A stretch of DNA of 64,000 nt from Shewanella sp. SNU WT4 (GCF_006494715.1 NZ_CP041151.1:1302001-1366000); one strand, 5' to 3'. Positions 8,416 through 18,547 are shown, counted from the stretch's first letter. Notes: generated by a model not told the origin, from the sequence alone. Numbers and translations: made by a program.

Positions 8416-9216
8416 GTGGACACTATAGTTTGGTTGATGGTTTGGTGCTTAATTTTAGGCTCATTCGTGGGCTTTCTAGCTGGCCTGCTAGGCATAGGTG
8501 GCGGCCTTATCATAGTGCCAGCCTTACTCTATTTATTGCCTAAGGTTGGTATCAGCGAACCTCATTTATTATATGTGGCCATTGCCACCTCGCTTAGCGC
8601 CATCATATTAACCTCGGCATCCTCAGCCAAAGCTCACTGGGGGCGCGGCAACGTTGATTTTACGGTATTAAAAGCGTTACTGCCTGGCATAGTCATAGGC
8701 GCGTTTTTATCGGGATTTATTGCTAAGGCCTTTTTGGGCGCCTATTTACAGCAAGTGTTCGCTATCTTTGTCATGCTCATGGCCATCAATATGTGGTTTC
8801 CCCTTAAAGTTAACGCCGCAGCGGGCTTACCCTCTAACAGCGTTATCTTTGTCATCGGTATTATCATTGCCATGATTTCGGGATTAATGGGGATAGGCGG
8901 CGGGGTATTATTGGTGCCATTTTTAGTCTGGTGCGGCTTAGCCATGGCCAAAGCTGTGGGGACTTCGTCTATGATAGGCATAGTGATAGCCTGCTTTGGC
9001 TCACTGGGTTATATCACTACCGGTTGGGACGTTCACTCTTTACCTGCTGGCACCTTAGGCTACATCTATGTGCCCGCGTTACTTGCCATTGTTTCAACCT
9101 CAGTATTAACCGCTCCTCTTGGCGCTAAAGCCGCCAGCATCTGGCCAACACCCATTCTTAAACGTATTTTTGCACTGCTATTGATAGTCATAGGTGTAAA
9201 GCTGTTACTTAGTTAA
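8416..9216 (+). CDS. TauE/SafE-family membrane permease
   Basis: A 266-residue membrane protein with about eight hydrophobic segments. Two glycine-rich repeats, GLLGIGGGLIIVPALL near the N-terminus and GLMGIGGGVLLVPFL in the middle, are the duplicated signature of the sulfite exporter TauE/SafE family. These proteins are thought to move organosulfur anions or similar solutes; the substrate here is unknown. GTG start at 8416. It lies between ptsP and thyA. Confidence 0.85.
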   Translation: MDTIVWLMVWCLILGSFVGFLAGLLGIGGGLIIVPALLYLLPKVGISEPHLLYVAIATSLSAIILTSASSAKAHWGRGNVDFTVLKALLPGIVIGAFLSGFIAKAFLGAYLQQVFAIFVMLMAINMWFPLKVNAAAGLPSNSVIFVIGIIIAMISGLMGIGGGVLLVPFLVWCGLAMAKAVGTSSMIGIVIACFGSLGYITTGWDVHSLPAGTLGYIYVPALLAIVSTSVLTAPLGAKAASIWPTPILKRIFALLLIVIGVKLLLS

Positions 9217-9495
9217 GACTGGATGCTCATTGTGCTTGCTTACCTGCGAATTTTTAAGTGATGGCGTTACAATAAATTCTTTTCACTTAAGCCGAAATGA
9301 GCATATTTCTGTTATTGTAGCGCGCTAGCCGCAAACGAATAACGACAGGCTTGTGGATCGTTTTTGGAGTGAATTTTTGAGTGTCTAATGGTGTAAACCC
9401 TAAACAGCTCAAATTATTCAGTCGAGTGTTAACTCGCAGAATCTTATTATCTCCATGTTTTTATTTTAATTTTTTTGAAGGTAGGTGGTACGCTA

Positions 9496-10290
9496 ATGCA
9501 GCAATATCTTGAACTTATGCAACATATCTTAGATAAGGGCACAGACAAGTCTGATCGCACCGGCACTGGCACTCGCTCAGTCTTTGGTCATCAAATACGA
9601 TTTGACTTAAATCAAGGTTTTCCTTTAGTCACCACCAAGAAATGTCACTTACGCTCGATTATCCATGAATTATTATGGTTTTTAAAAGGCGACACCAATG
9701 TTGCTTATTTACATGAACACCAAGTAAAAATTTGGGATGAGTGGGCAGATGCTGACGGTAATTTAGGCCCAGTGTATGGCGCGCAGTGGCGCAGTTGGCC
9801 GGCCGCTGATGGTCGTCATATCGACCAAATTAGCCAAGTGATAGCGGATATTAAAGCCCAGCCTGATTCGCGACGATTAATCGTATCAGCATGGAACGTA
9901 GGTGAACTTGATAAGATGGCATTGGCACCTTGTCATGCTTTTTTCCAATTCTATGTCGCTGACGGCAAGTTATCTTGTCAGCTTTATCAGCGCTCATGTG
10001 ATGTCTTCCTCGGCTTACCTTTTAATATCGCCAGCTACGCCTTATTGACCATGATGGTCGCGCAGCAATGTGATTTAGGCTTAGGTGATTTTGTTTGGAC
10101 CGGTGGCGACACCCATTTATACAATAACCATATGGAACAGGCGGCATTGCAATTAAGTCGTGATCCTAAGCCATTACCTGTGATGAAGATCACACGTAAG
10201 CCATTGTCTTTATTCGGTTATCGCTTTGAAGATTTCGAACTTGAAGGCTATGAACCGCACCCACATATTAAGGCGCCAGTGGCAATTTAA
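9496..10290 (+). CDS. thyA: Thymidylate synthase
   Basis: A 264-residue enzyme, the same length as E. coli ThyA. It methylates dUMP to dTMP with methylene-tetrahydrofolate. The catalytic Cys146 is in [10 protein letters not shown], and the nucleotide-binding [17 protein letters not shown] is intact. The ATG at 9496 (MQQYLELMQ) is preceded by AGGTGG and is preferred over an upstream in-frame start. The lgt gene that usually precedes thyA in this lineage is not present. Confidence 0.97.
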   Translation: MQQYLELMQHILDKGTDKSDRTGTGTRSVFGHQIRFDLNQGFPLVTTKKCHLRSIIHELLWFLKGDTNVAYLHEHQVKIWDEWADADGNLGPVYGAQWRSWPAADGRHIDQISQVIADIKAQPDSRRLIVSAWNVGELDKMALAPCHAFFQFYVADGKLSCQLYQRSCDVFLGLPFNIASYALLTMMVAQQCDLGLGDFVWTGGDTHLYNNHMEQAALQLSRDPKPLPVMKITRKPLSLFGYRFEDFELEGYEPHPHIKAPVAI

Positions 10291-10316
10291 CGGCGACAAA
10301 CCTAAAAAAGCGACTA

Positions 10317-10339
10317 ATACCTCGGTTTTACCGAGGTAT
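10317..10339 (+). terminator. Hairpin after thyA
   Basis: A perfect 9-bp stem (ATACCTCGG / CCGAGGTAT) with a TTTTA loop, 27 bp after thyA. No T-run follows, so termination may be weak, or it may be a leader element of nhaA. Confidence 0.45.
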
Positions 10340-10413
10340 AAGGCTTATTCTTGCGATTATTCTTACTCTGCAAGCTTAGTTAAACTAAGGTTAATATAGA
10401 TAGGAGATTCATT

Positions 10414-11589
10414 ATGGAAAAAGCACTTCGCAATTTTTTAGGTCAACCGTCAGCAGGGGGCATCTTACTGCTAGTTGCTGTCGCTCTGGCAATGTTAATG
10501 GCAAATTCACCACTAGCATTTATTTACGATGGCTTTTTAAACACTCCGATGCAGGTGCGTTTTGGCGCACTGGATATTGATAAGCCGTTATTGCTATGGA
10601 TTAACGACGGCTTAATGGCCTTGTTCTTTTTATTAATCGGCTTAGAAGTTAAGCGTGAAGTATTAGAAGGCGCGCTCTCAAGTGTGGCCAAAGCTTCACT
10701 GCCAACCTTCGCTGCTATTGGCGGCATGTTAGTTCCTGCTGCGTTTTACTTGTTGTTTAACTATGGCAACGAAATTACGCAAAATGGCTGGGCTATTCCT
10801 GCCGCCACTGACATTGCCTTTGCCTTAGGTGTTATGGCGCTGCTGGGTAATCGCGTACCTGTTGCCCTTAAAGTCTTCTTATTAGCCTTGGCAATTATTG
10901 ATGACCTTGGAGTTATCGTGATTATTGCCTTGTTCTATAGCTCAGATTTATCGGTGATCAGCTTGATCATTGCAGGTCTGGCTATTACTGGACTATTTAC
11001 CCTTAATCGCAGTGGTGTTACTTCATTAGCGCCTTACGGGATTATCGGTTTAATCTTGTGGGTCGCGGTACTGAAATCTGGCGTACATGCCACTTTAGCC
11101 GGCGTAATTATTGCCATCAGTATTCCTATGCGTGCCAAAGATGGCAGTTCGCCATCCGAGCATTTAGAGCATAGCTTGCACCCTTGGAGCACCTTCTTAA
11201 TTCTGCCGGTGTTTGCCTTTGCTAACGCTGGTGTATCACTGGGCAATATGAGCTTAGATATGCTGTTGTCACCTGTGCCATTAGGGATTGCCGCGGGTCT
11301 TGCCTTAGGTAAGCCAATTGGCGTGATGTTATTTAGTTTTATTGCAGTGAAACTGGGCTTAGCTGAACTGCCATCTGGCATCACGTGGCGCCATATTTTC
11401 CCTGTGGCCATTATGTGTGGTATTGGTTTTACCATGTCGATGTTTATCTCATCATTAGCGTTTGAGCAGACTCTAGGTAATTATGGCGATCTTGCGCGCT
11501 TAGGTATCTTGATGGGGTCATGTATTGCCGCGATTGTGGGTTATTTTATGTTATCCAAAGTCTTACCAGCGAAAGGAGCCGTAAAATGA
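10414..11589 (+). CDS. nhaA: Na+/H+ antiporter NhaA
   Basis: A 391-residue inner-membrane antiporter that expels Na+ in exchange for protons. The ion-binding aspartates are visible in [10 protein letters not shown] and [12 protein letters not shown] (equivalent to Asp133, Asp163 and Asp164 of E. coli). The N-terminal EKALRNFL helix matches the family. The stop overlaps the next gene start by ATGA, so the two are translationally coupled, and nhaR follows directly. Confidence 0.95.
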   Translation: MEKALRNFLGQPSAGGILLLVAVALAMLMANSPLAFIYDGFLNTPMQVRFGALDIDKPLLLWINDGLMALFFLLIGLEVKREVLEGALSSVAKASLPTFAAIGGMLVPAAFYLLFNYGNEITQNGWAIPAATDIAFALGVMALLGNRVPVALKVFLLALAIIDDLGVIVIIALFYSSDLSVISLIIAGLAITGLFTLNRSGVTSLAPYGIIGLILWVAVLKSGVHATLAGVIIAISIPMRAKDGSSPSEHLEHSLHPWSTFLILPVFAFANAGVSLGNMSLDMLLSPVPLGIAAGLALGKPIGVMLFSFIAVKLGLAELPSGITWRHIFPVAIMCGIGFTMSMFISSLAFEQTLGNYGDLARLGILMGSCIAAIVGYFMLSKVLPAKGAVK

Positions 11590-11981
11590 AAAAAACACTG
11601 ATCCTTGCCCTCGTGGCGCTCATGTGGGGCACTCAAGCTCAAGCCGTGCCTGTTATCCAAGAACTGCAAAGCTGCAATAAAGATGTTAATGCTTTGGAAT
11701 GCCAAAGCTATTTAGACGGCATAGTTGACGGCGCCTTGATCTTTAAAGGTAAATCAGTAGGTAAGCGTTTGGAGCCTACGGGTTACGAAGCGCGGGCATT
11801 AAAATATCGCGGTGGTAATCGCTTTAAGGAAGCTAATCGCGTTTATTGCGCCGATAGAATACCTGATAGAAGCGTATTAGTTGCGGCCGTGAGTGAAGCT
11901 GTGACGACTGGGGTGGTGACCACCCAAGATGCACTGACAGAAGTTATGGTTAACTTACTTGATTGTCAGCGTGTAAAGTAA
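11586..11981 (+). CDS. Small exported protein, Rap1a/Tai-like, coupled to nhaA
   Basis: A 131-residue protein with a clear signal peptide ([20 protein letters not shown]) and three or four cysteines in the mature part ([25 protein letters not shown]). The layout of Cys plus YLDGIVDGA, a later Cys, then a Val-rich helix and a final Cys resembles the Rap1a/Tai family, whose best-known members are type VI secretion immunity proteins. No effector gene is nearby, so immunity is not implied. It overlaps nhaA by four bases and is followed with no gap by nhaR. Family call is tentative. Confidence 0.6.
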   Translation: MKKTLILALVALMWGTQAQAVPVIQELQSCNKDVNALECQSYLDGIVDGALIFKGKSVGKRLEPTGYEARALKYRGGNRFKEANRVYCADRIPDRSVLVAAVSEAVTTGVVTTQDALTEVMVNLLDCQRVK

Positions 11982-12887
11982 ATGTCGCATCTTAACTATA
12001 ACCATCTGTATTACTTTTGGATGGTTAAGCGCCATGGTTCAGTTACGTTAGCGGCGGAGGCTCTGTGCCTTACGCCGCAAACTGTGACTGGCCAAATTCG
12101 CGCCTTAGAAGGTCGCCTTAATGGTGAATTATTTAAGCGCGTCGGCCGGCGTTTAGAAGCCACTGAACTTGGCGAGCTGGTATTTCGCTATACCGACAAG
12201 ATGTTTAACCTCAGTTATGAAATGCTCGATATTCTTAATTATCAGCGCGAGCAGCACATCTTATTTGAGGTTGGCATTGCCGATGCGTTATCAAAAGCTT
12301 TGGCGAGCCGGATTATTTTATCGGTTATGCCAGATGATAATTCTATTCACTTAGCTTGCTTTGAAGCCACCCATGACAGTTTAATGAATCGTTTGCGCGA
12401 TCATAAGCTTGATATGATTTTGTCTGATTGCGCGGGTGAATCGCTTAAATATCCTGAAATCCTGTCAAAGAAATTGGGCCAATGCAATATCGGCTTTTTT
12501 TCCAGTAAACCGGTGACTCGGCCATTTCCTGCATGTTTAGAAGAGCAACCTTTGTTGGTGCCGAGTCGTAAGACTTCGGTGGGGCAACAATTACATCGCT
12601 GGTTTGATGATAATGGCTTAAACGTCAAAATCTTAGGCGAGTTTGATGATTCTGCCATGATGAAATCCTTTGGGTTATTCCATCAAGGTATTTTTGTGGC
12701 GCCGACGATTTATCAAAAAGATCCTGAGGCGAGTCATATTCAATTAATTGGTCAATCCGATCAAATTCAGCAAGAATTTCATGTGATGTTTGCTGAGCGC
12801 ATGATTAAACATCCAGCGTTAAAACGCTTACTCAAAACGGATTTTACTGAGCTATTTGCCGGACTTGATGTGCGAGTGCAGGTTTAA
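11982..12887 (+). CDS. nhaR: LysR-type activator NhaR
   Basis: A 301-residue LysR-family regulator with N-terminal helix-turn-helix (LAAEALCLTPQTVTGQIRALEGRL). The start MSHLNYNHLYYFWMVKRHGSV matches NhaR, the Na+-responsive activator of nhaA, and its place behind nhaA supports this. It starts immediately after the stop of the small exported protein. Confidence 0.88.
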   Translation: MSHLNYNHLYYFWMVKRHGSVTLAAEALCLTPQTVTGQIRALEGRLNGELFKRVGRRLEATELGELVFRYTDKMFNLSYEMLDILNYQREQHILFEVGIADALSKALASRIILSVMPDDNSIHLACFEATHDSLMNRLRDHKLDMILSDCAGESLKYPEILSKKLGQCNIGFFSSKPVTRPFPACLEEQPLLVPSRKTSVGQQLHRWFDDNGLNVKILGEFDDSAMMKSFGLFHQGIFVAPTIYQKDPEASHIQLIGQSDQIQQEFHVMFAERMIKHPALKRLLKTDFTELFAGLDVRVQV

Positions 12888-12897
12888 AGGTGCTGGA

Positions 12898-12931
12898 AAC
12901 ACTGGGGCGATGTTATCATGGCTCCAGTGTT
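12898..12931 (+). terminator. Hairpin between nhaR and sdhE
   Basis: AACACTGG pairs with CCAGTGTT across an 18-base loop, 10 bp after nhaR. The T-run is poor, so this is only a candidate terminator. Confidence 0.4.
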
Positions 12932-12977
12932 ATCTTGATTGCATTCAACGCAGAACCATCATTAAAGGAGTAAGAAG

Positions 12978-13229
12978 GTGACTGAACTGATGAATATTTC
13001 ACGGGTTAAATGGGCATGTCGACGCGGTATGCTAGAACTTGACGTGCTATTTCAGCCTTTTGTTAACGAGCAATATGAGTGCTTAACCGTTGAAGATAAG
13101 CTGTGCTTTATCCGCTTACTGACCAATGAAGATCCTGATTTATTTGCTTGGTTTATGGGTCATGAATTATGTAGCGATCCTGAACTTGCTGCCATGGTAG
13201 TGAAAGTTCGTGGGCGCCCAGCCGCATAA
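12978..13229 (+). CDS. sdhE: FAD assembly factor SdhE
   Basis: An 83-residue protein of the SdhE (YgfY) family, which promotes covalent attachment of FAD to succinate dehydrogenase. The signature RGMLELD, containing the RGxxE motif, is intact and DPDLFAWFMGH matches. GTG start at 12978 with GGAG eight bases upstream. It overlaps ygfX by 20 bp, as in E. coli. Confidence 0.92.
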   Translation: MTELMNISRVKWACRRGMLELDVLFQPFVNEQYECLTVEDKLCFIRLLTNEDPDLFAWFMGHELCSDPELAAMVVKVRGRPAA

Positions 13230-13713
13230 CTTTGTCATTGCCGCCTCGCGCCATTGGCTAATCAGTCAGTGGCTCGGATTATTGTTATTAAGTTTGACGG
13301 CGCTGGCTTGGCCGAGTGATTTACCTTTCATTATTTATCTGCTGTTTACACTCATTCTTGGCACTATCTTAATGGTTCGATGTTGGCAATTGTGGCGTTT
13401 TCGCGCTTGGCAGCAACGCTTTAGTCTCAATGCTCAAGGTCAGGGATTTTATTATTGGATGCCTGCGCCGTCTTCACCATTAGCGCCTGCAAATTTGCAC
13501 GAACATAATCAAGTTATGGCGAGTGATAATCTAAGCCTTAAGATGCAATTAGCCTTTAGGCCTTGGGTATGCCCGTGGTTTTGCTGCTTTGCGATTGATA
13601 CTCAACAAGGGCGAGTGTGGCTGTGGGTATGCGCCGATATGCTGTCTATGCCTGAGTATCGCGACTTATGCCGATTATTACTTAACTACAAAAAAGCGCC
13701 CGCAGGCGCTTAA
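13210..13713 (+). CDS. ygfX: YgfX-like membrane protein
   Basis: A 167-residue protein with two close membrane segments near residues 17-55, the layout of YgfX (CptA). The sequence is weakly conserved; the call rests on position, size, overlap with sdhE and topology. In E. coli YgfX has been described as a toxin affecting cell division; this is not testable here. GTG start within sdhE. Confidence 0.7.
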   Translation: MGAQPHNFVIAASRHWLISQWLGLLLLSLTALAWPSDLPFIIYLLFTLILGTILMVRCWQLWRFRAWQQRFSLNAQGQGFYYWMPAPSSPLAPANLHEHNQVMASDNLSLKMQLAFRPWVCPWFCCFAIDTQQGRVWLWVCADMLSMPEYRDLCRLLLNYKKAPAGA

Positions 13714-13715
13714 AA
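13690..13715 (+). terminator. Short hairpin at the end of ygfX
   Basis: AGCGCC-CGCA-GGCGCT overlaps the last codons of ygfX, flanked by A-rich and weak T-rich sequence. It could serve both ygfX and the convergent nadB. Confidence 0.5.
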
Positions 13716-13733
13716 GATTATGTTAAAGAAGCC

Positions 13734-15347
13734 TTACACATGCTTGGCAGGCTCTAAAATAGTCGGCTTAGCCACTTTAGCCAGTTCTGGGTAATCTAAG
13801 TTGTAATGTAAGCCGCGGCTTTCTTTGCGCTCCATGGCGCAGCGAATAATTAATTCAGCCACTTGTACTAAGTTTCTCAGTTCTAGCAAATTATTGCTGA
13901 CTCTGAAATTGCTATAGTACTCTTGGATTTCTTGCTGCAATAAATGGCAGCGGCGCAGCGCCCGCTCTAAGCGTTTATTGGAGCGCACAATCCCTACGTA
14001 ATCCCACATAAATAAGCGCAATTCATGCCAGTTATGGGCAATCACTACTTCTTCATCAGAATTAGTCACTTGGCTTTCATCCCATGGCGGTAACTGGCCT
14101 GGGTCTGCCACTTTATGCAGTAAGGATTGAATGTCTTCAGCGGCGGCTCGAGCAAACACTAAGCACTCTAACAGTGAGTTACTGGCGAGACGATTAGCGC
14201 CATGAAGGCCAGTGTACGCCACTTCGCCAATAGCGTAGAGACCGCTAAGATCAGTTTGGCCATGTAAATCTGTCATCACGCCACCGCAAGTGTAATGAGC
14301 GGCAGGCACCACAGGAATGGGCTCTTTAGTCATATCCATACCCAGTTCTAGGCAGCGCTGATAGATGGTCGGGAAGTGCTTGATAATAAAATCGGCCGGC
14401 TTATGGGTGATATCAAGATATACGCAATCCACCCCTAAGCGTTTCATCTCATAGTCTATGGCTCTGGCGACAATATCACGCGGCGCTAATTCGGCGCGAG
14501 GGTCGATGTCAGGCATAAAGCGCGTGCCATCAGGACGTTTCAGGTAAGCGCCTTCACCGCGCAGCGCTTCTGTCAGTAAGAAGTTGCGTGCTTCGCTGTG
14601 ATAAAGACAGGTAGGATGGAATTGATTAAATTCCATGTTGGCTACGCGGCAACCTGCGCGCCACGCCATAGCTATGCCATCACCGCTCGCGACATCTGGG
14701 TTAGACGTGTATTGATACACTTTAGATGAGCCGCCTGTGGCTAAAGCCACAAATCTGGCCTTAACAGTTTCAACCCGCTCGCTATTGCGGTTCCACACAT
14801 AAGCACCTAACACGCGATTGCCTGGGCGACCTAACTTGCGACTGGTGATTAAATCAATGGCGTTATAACGCTCGAGCACCTGAATGTTTGGGTGTTCAAG
14901 GATACGTTGTTGTAAGGTCAGTTGGACTTCTTTACCTGTGGCATCGGCGGCATGCAAGATGCGTCTATGGCTATGGCCACCTTCACGGGTTAAGTGGTAG
15001 CGAGTTTGCTCATTGAGCACACCTTCTTCCATATCGAAAGCCACACCGCAATCAATTAACCACTGCATTGCTGAGCGGGCATTGCTAGCGGTATAAGTGA
15101 CGACGGCTTCATCACACAGACCCGCGCCTGCAACTAAAGTATCGGCAACGTGGGACTCAATGGTATCCTCTTCATCAAAGACTGAAGCAATACCGCCTTG
15201 AGCATAATAGGTTGAGCCTTCATTGAGAGGGCCTTTAGAGAGTAAGGTGACACTAGCGTGCTCGGCTAAGTGTAGCGCTAGGGTTAACCCTGCCGCTCCG
15301 CTACCTATCACGAGTATGTCTGATTGGTGTTCAATGGCTGGTTTCAT
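13734..15347 (-). CDS. nadB: L-aspartate oxidase
   Basis: A flavoprotein of 537 residues, first enzyme of NAD synthesis, oxidising aspartate to iminoaspartate. The FAD-binding [17 protein letters not shown] is at the N-terminus; substrate-loop and active-site segments [20 protein letters not shown] and [17 protein letters not shown] are present. The ATG at 15347 gives the shorter protein; another in-frame ATG lies at 15365. It diverges from rpoE, the gene order seen in enterics. Confidence 0.95.
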   Translation of the reverse strand: MKPAIEHQSDILVIGSGAAGLTLALHLAEHASVTLLSKGPLNEGSTYYAQGGIASVFDEEDTIESHVADTLVAGAGLCDEAVVTYTASNARSAMQWLIDCGVAFDMEEGVLNEQTRYHLTREGGHSHRRILHAADATGKEVQLTLQQRILEHPNIQVLERYNAIDLITSRKLGRPGNRVLGAYVWNRNSERVETVKARFVALATGGSSKVYQYTSNPDVASGDGIAMAWRAGCRVANMEFNQFHPTCLYHSEARNFLLTEALRGEGAYLKRPDGTRFMPDIDPRAELAPRDIVARAIDYEMKRLGVDCVYLDITHKPADFIIKHFPTIYQRCLELGMDMTKEPIPVVPAAHYTCGGVMTDLHGQTDLSGLYAIGEVAYTGLHGANRLASNSLLECLVFARAAAEDIQSLLHKVADPGQLPPWDESQVTNSDEEVVIAHNWHELRLFMWDYVGIVRSNKRLERALRRCHLLQQEIQEYYSNFRVSNNLLELRNLVQVAELIIRCAMERKESRGLHYNLDYPELAKVAKPTILEPAKHV

Positions 15348-15550
15348 GGGTATTATGCGTAGCATTCTCGGTTTGGCTATGGTAAACCAAGATTTAGCTT
15401 GTGCCTACCGCTAGCAAGGGTTCAGATAGCAACAGAAGCAACAACAGAAGTTAGTTTGGGCTGAAAAGCAACAGTTCTGTGACGCGGTGCTCATTATTTG
15501 TTCGTAAACGATATGTTTATGACTTAATTTTAATTTTTATTTAAATTTTC

Positions 15551-15578
15551 AGAACTTTTATCAGGGATGCGAGTCTAT
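15551..15578 (+). promoter_or_regulatory. Sigma-E promoter of rpoE
   Basis: AGAACTT (15551-15557) and GTCTAT (15573-15578) with a 15-bp spacer match the sigma-E consensus GGAACTT-N15/16-GTCTAA. It lies about 65 bp before rpoE and would give autoregulation of the sigma-E operon. Confidence 0.75.
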
Positions 15579-15642
15579 TTAAGGGTAAATGATTCGAGCA
15601 CCTAAGAAATCAGAGATTTAGATTTGGGAGAAGTCAGCTCGA

Positions 15643-16221
15643 ATGGGTGGACAACTAAGTGATCAGCAACTCGTTGAGCTAGTACAAAAGGGCGATAAAA
15701 ACGCATTTAATCTGCTAGTACAAAAGTATCAAGGAAAAGTGATTAACCTTATTTCTCGATATGTGCGTAACCAAGCAGATGTTGCCGATGTTGCGCAAGA
15801 GGCCTTTATTAAAGCCTACAGAGCCTTAGCTAATTTTCGTGGGGAAAGCGCATTCTATACTTGGTTGTATCGAATTGCGGTCAATACTGCTAAAAATTAT
15901 CTAGCCTCACAAGGTCGAAGAGCCCCTGCCAATGATGTCGATGTTGAAGAAGCCGAATACTTTGATGGCGCCGATGCGCTCAAAGAATTTGATTCACCAG
16001 AGCGACTATTGTTATCTGATGAAATTCGCAATGTAGTGTTTGCGACTTTGGAAACCTTGCCCGACGAGTTAAGAATGGCCATATCCTTAAGGGAACTTGA
16101 TGGCCTAAGTTATGAAGAAATTGCAACAGTGATGGATTGCCCTGTAGGTACCGTACGTTCACGAATATTTCGTGCCCGTGAAACCATAGATAAGCAATTA
16201 CAGCCCTTGTTGGAAAATTAA
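15643..16221 (+). CDS. rpoE: Extracytoplasmic stress sigma factor RpoE
   Basis: A 192-residue group 4 sigma factor, the same size as E. coli sigma-E. Region 2 (DVAQEAFIKAYRALANFRGESAFYTWLYRIAVN) and region 4 (LSYEEIATVMDCPVGTVRSRIFRARE) are intact. It directs transcription of envelope-repair genes when released from RseA. First gene of rpoE-rseA-rseB-rseC, preceded by its own sigma-E type promoter. Confidence 0.96.
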   Translation: MGGQLSDQQLVELVQKGDKNAFNLLVQKYQGKVINLISRYVRNQADVADVAQEAFIKAYRALANFRGESAFYTWLYRIAVNTAKNYLASQGRRAPANDVDVEEAEYFDGADALKEFDSPERLLLSDEIRNVVFATLETLPDELRMAISLRELDGLSYEEIATVMDCPVGTVRSRIFRARETIDKQLQPLLEN

Positions 16222-16245
16222 TGCCAATGCTAAAACAGGTGAACA

Positions 16246-16905
16246 ATGGATAAATCAGGTCAGGAATGGGTATCTGCCGCCGTCGACGGTGAAGTTGATG
16301 CGCAGTCTTTTGCTGAATTAGCAAAAGATATCGACTCTCATCAAGAATGGCGAAATTATCACTTGATAGGTGATGCCTTGCGTTCTGAATTGCCAAGTGT
16401 CATTAATTTAGACTTATCAGCCGCTATTGCCGATGCTATCGATAAAGAGCCGACTGTGTTTGCGCCGGCTATGAGCGCGCAAGTCTCTAGCGTCACTGCT
16501 TTTGGCGACAAAGCCATAAGTGCGCCGGCAAGCAATGAGGTAGTAGGCAGCAGTGATACTAAGACTGCTGAGTCTAAGACCACTAAAGCTAAGGTGCTGC
16601 CATTTTTACGACCTTTGGGTCAGTATGTCATTGCAGCCAGTGTCGCATTATTCGCTGTTATTGGTGTTCAGCAAATGTCACAAGTGTCAGATGCTGAGTT
16701 AGCGCCTTTACCTGTGCTCAATACCCGTCCTTTGATTGGTAACGCCGCGCCAGTAAGTTTTCAGGCAAGCCCAGTGCAGCAAGAATACAGTAATGAGCAA
16801 GTCACTGAGCAACGTCGCCGCATTAATCATTATCTGCAAGATCATATGCTGCAGCAGAAATTAAATAATGGTGATGCCTTGCCACAGGCGCTACCGCAGC
16901 AGTAA
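16246..16905 (+). CDS. rseA: Anti-sigma-E factor RseA
   Basis: A 219-residue single-pass membrane protein. The cytoplasmic N-terminal part (about residues 1-90, with SAAVDGE and YHLIGDALR) binds sigma-E; a membrane segment follows near residues 125-145 (YVIAASVALFAVIGV); the periplasmic tail binds RseB. DegS and RseP would cleave it on envelope stress. It starts 24 bp after rpoE. Confidence 0.9.
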   Translation: MDKSGQEWVSAAVDGEVDAQSFAELAKDIDSHQEWRNYHLIGDALRSELPSVINLDLSAAIADAIDKEPTVFAPAMSAQVSSVTAFGDKAISAPASNEVVGSSDTKTAESKTTKAKVLPFLRPLGQYVIAASVALFAVIGVQQMSQVSDAELAPLPVLNTRPLIGNAAPVSFQASPVQQEYSNEQVTEQRRRINHYLQDHMLQQKLNNGDALPQALPQQ

Positions 16906-16942
16906 TTAACTGTGTTGCGAATCAATTGATGGTTGGAAAGCT

Positions 16943-16976
16943 GCAGCTTGTAAGTTAATCTTCAAGCTGCATTTTT
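16943..16976 (+). terminator. Terminator-like hairpin between rseA and rseB
   Basis: GCAGCTTG (16943-16950) pairs with CAAGCTGC (16963-16970) over a 12-base loop and is followed by ATTTTTATG. It sits inside the operon and overlaps the possible rseB start, so it may lower rseB-rseC expression relative to rpoE-rseA. Confidence 0.55.
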
Positions 16977-18074
16977 ATGTTTACTGGAAGCTTGATTGTC
17001 CTCATGAATTCTATGTCAAATCGCTCACTCTGTTGCGCTGTGATCCTCTGCCTGTGGGCCTCTTGGCCGCAACTTGCGCTCAGCGCTCAAACTGAAAATA
17101 CTGGGGCGCAACCTACTGTGCCTCAATCGGCAAATACTCAAGCCGCTAAAGCGCAGTCGTTAGATGCTGAGCCGATTGCAAAACCTGCCACCGAATTACC
17201 GCAAGATGCCAAATCTTGGTTAGTGAACATGAGTGAAGCGCTGCGTACCGCTCAATATAAAGTATCTGCTATTCATTTACAGGCTGACCATATTCGCCCG
17301 TTTGTGTATCTGCACGGCATAGTTAATGGCGAGCCAGTGGAGTTTTTAGAGTACCTTAATGGCCCGCCTAAAAATGCGGTACGTGTTGGCCGCACTGTTA
17401 CTTATATCGAGCATGAGCAACCAGCCTACAGCGTTGAGGCCGGTAGAATTGAAGGCAGTTGGCCTGCGGCATTTTCTGGTGATATTGAACAATTAGCAAA
17501 GGGGTATGAATTTGTATTAGGTGGGCGCAGCCGTATTGCCGGTCGCCCAGGTCAGATGGTGCGCATTATCCCTAAAGATGATCTTAGATATAATCATCAG
17601 GTGTGGATAGATATGGAGAGCTTTTTACCCCTGCGCTATGACTTGCTCTCTGATGATCGCGAGCTTATTGAGCAGATGTTAGCCATTGAGTTATTAGAAT
17701 TACCAGCGCCAGCCCCCTTACTAGAAGAAGCGTATCGCACTGAATGGCCACCGGTTACTAGCCCACCTGAGCGCGCTGAAGGTCAAAACTGGTTGTTTAA
17801 TGGCTTACCACAAGGCTTTAAAGTGGTCGCTAAAGATCATCACAGATTGCTGGGTAGTCAGCAGACGGTTGAATATATAGCGCTGTCGGATGGATTAGTG
17901 GATATTTCTGTCTATGTGTCACGGGTGGGCGAGACTCCTATGCCGGAAGAGTTAGTCACTCGCAATGGGTTATCCTTAGTGACTGAAATCGTGGGCAATG
18001 CCGAGGTAGTTGTTATTGGTAAAGCGCCGGCAGCAACGTTAAGTCATATTGCCCACAGTTTGCATTTGGAATAA
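16977..18074 (+). CDS. rseB: Periplasmic regulator RseB
   Basis: A periplasmic protein that binds RseA and mislocalised lipopolysaccharide or porins and so controls cleavage of RseA. A signal peptide is visible (CCAVILCLWASWPQLALSA), followed by a MucB/RseB domain from about residue 65 (SWLVNMSEALRTAQYKVSAIH). Three in-frame ATGs (16977, 17004, 17013) could start it and none has a convincing ribosome binding site; the later ones give a more normal signal peptide. Total length up to 365. Confidence 0.9.
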   Translation: MFTGSLIVLMNSMSNRSLCCAVILCLWASWPQLALSAQTENTGAQPTVPQSANTQAAKAQSLDAEPIAKPATELPQDAKSWLVNMSEALRTAQYKVSAIHLQADHIRPFVYLHGIVNGEPVEFLEYLNGPPKNAVRVGRTVTYIEHEQPAYSVEAGRIEGSWPAAFSGDIEQLAKGYEFVLGGRSRIAGRPGQMVRIIPKDDLRYNHQVWIDMESFLPLRYDLLSDDRELIEQMLAIELLELPAPAPLLEEAYRTEWPPVTSPPERAEGQNWLFNGLPQGFKVVAKDHHRLLGSQQTVEYIALSDGLVDISVYVSRVGETPMPEELVTRNGLSLVTEIVGNAEVVVIGKAPAATLSHIAHSLHLE

Positions 18075-18079
18075 GCGCC

Positions 18080-18547
18080 ATGATGGAACAATTTGCTAAG
18101 GTCATTGATTGCCGCGACCCGTATATGCCGCTTATCGAAGTGACTTTAACCAGTGCCTGCAATCATTGCGATACTGGTGAGTCTTGCGGCACTCAAGCCG
18201 TTTCAAAAGCCTTTTCACCTAAGGTGCAACGCTTTTTTATTCACAGTCCCTATGCGTGCCGCTTAGGTGATGTGCTTAAAATCGGGGTGACTGAATCGGT
18301 ATTGTTAAAGGCGGCAGCATTAGTGTATATGCTGCCGTTAGTGGGCTTGTTTAGTGGCGCGCTTGTTGGTCAGTGGTTATCAGAATTAACCGATTTTTCC
18401 GGCCAAAGCGGCGTAATCATTAGCTCGATACTCGGCGCTATTGCCACTTGGCGGCTCGCTAAATGGTGGTCAGTAAAGCTTGAAGCTAAAGCTGAACCGC
18501 AAGTCATGGCTAATTTAGGCCAGCCATTAGTCATGTCCCACGGTTAG
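18080..18547 (+). CDS. rseC: SoxR-reducing/sigma-E modulator RseC
   Basis: A 155-residue inner-membrane protein of the RseC/MucC family. It has an N-terminal Cys cluster ([12 protein letters not shown]) that may bind an Fe-S centre and two membrane segments at about 75-95 and 105-122. Last gene of the sigma-E operon; starts 6 bp after rseB. An alternative start is the next codon, also ATG. Confidence 0.9.
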   Translation: MMEQFAKVIDCRDPYMPLIEVTLTSACNHCDTGESCGTQAVSKAFSPKVQRFFIHSPYACRLGDVLKIGVTESVLLKAAALVYMLPLVGLFSGALVGQWLSELTDFSGQSGVIISSILGAIATWRLAKWWSVKLEAKAEPQVMANLGQPLVMSHG

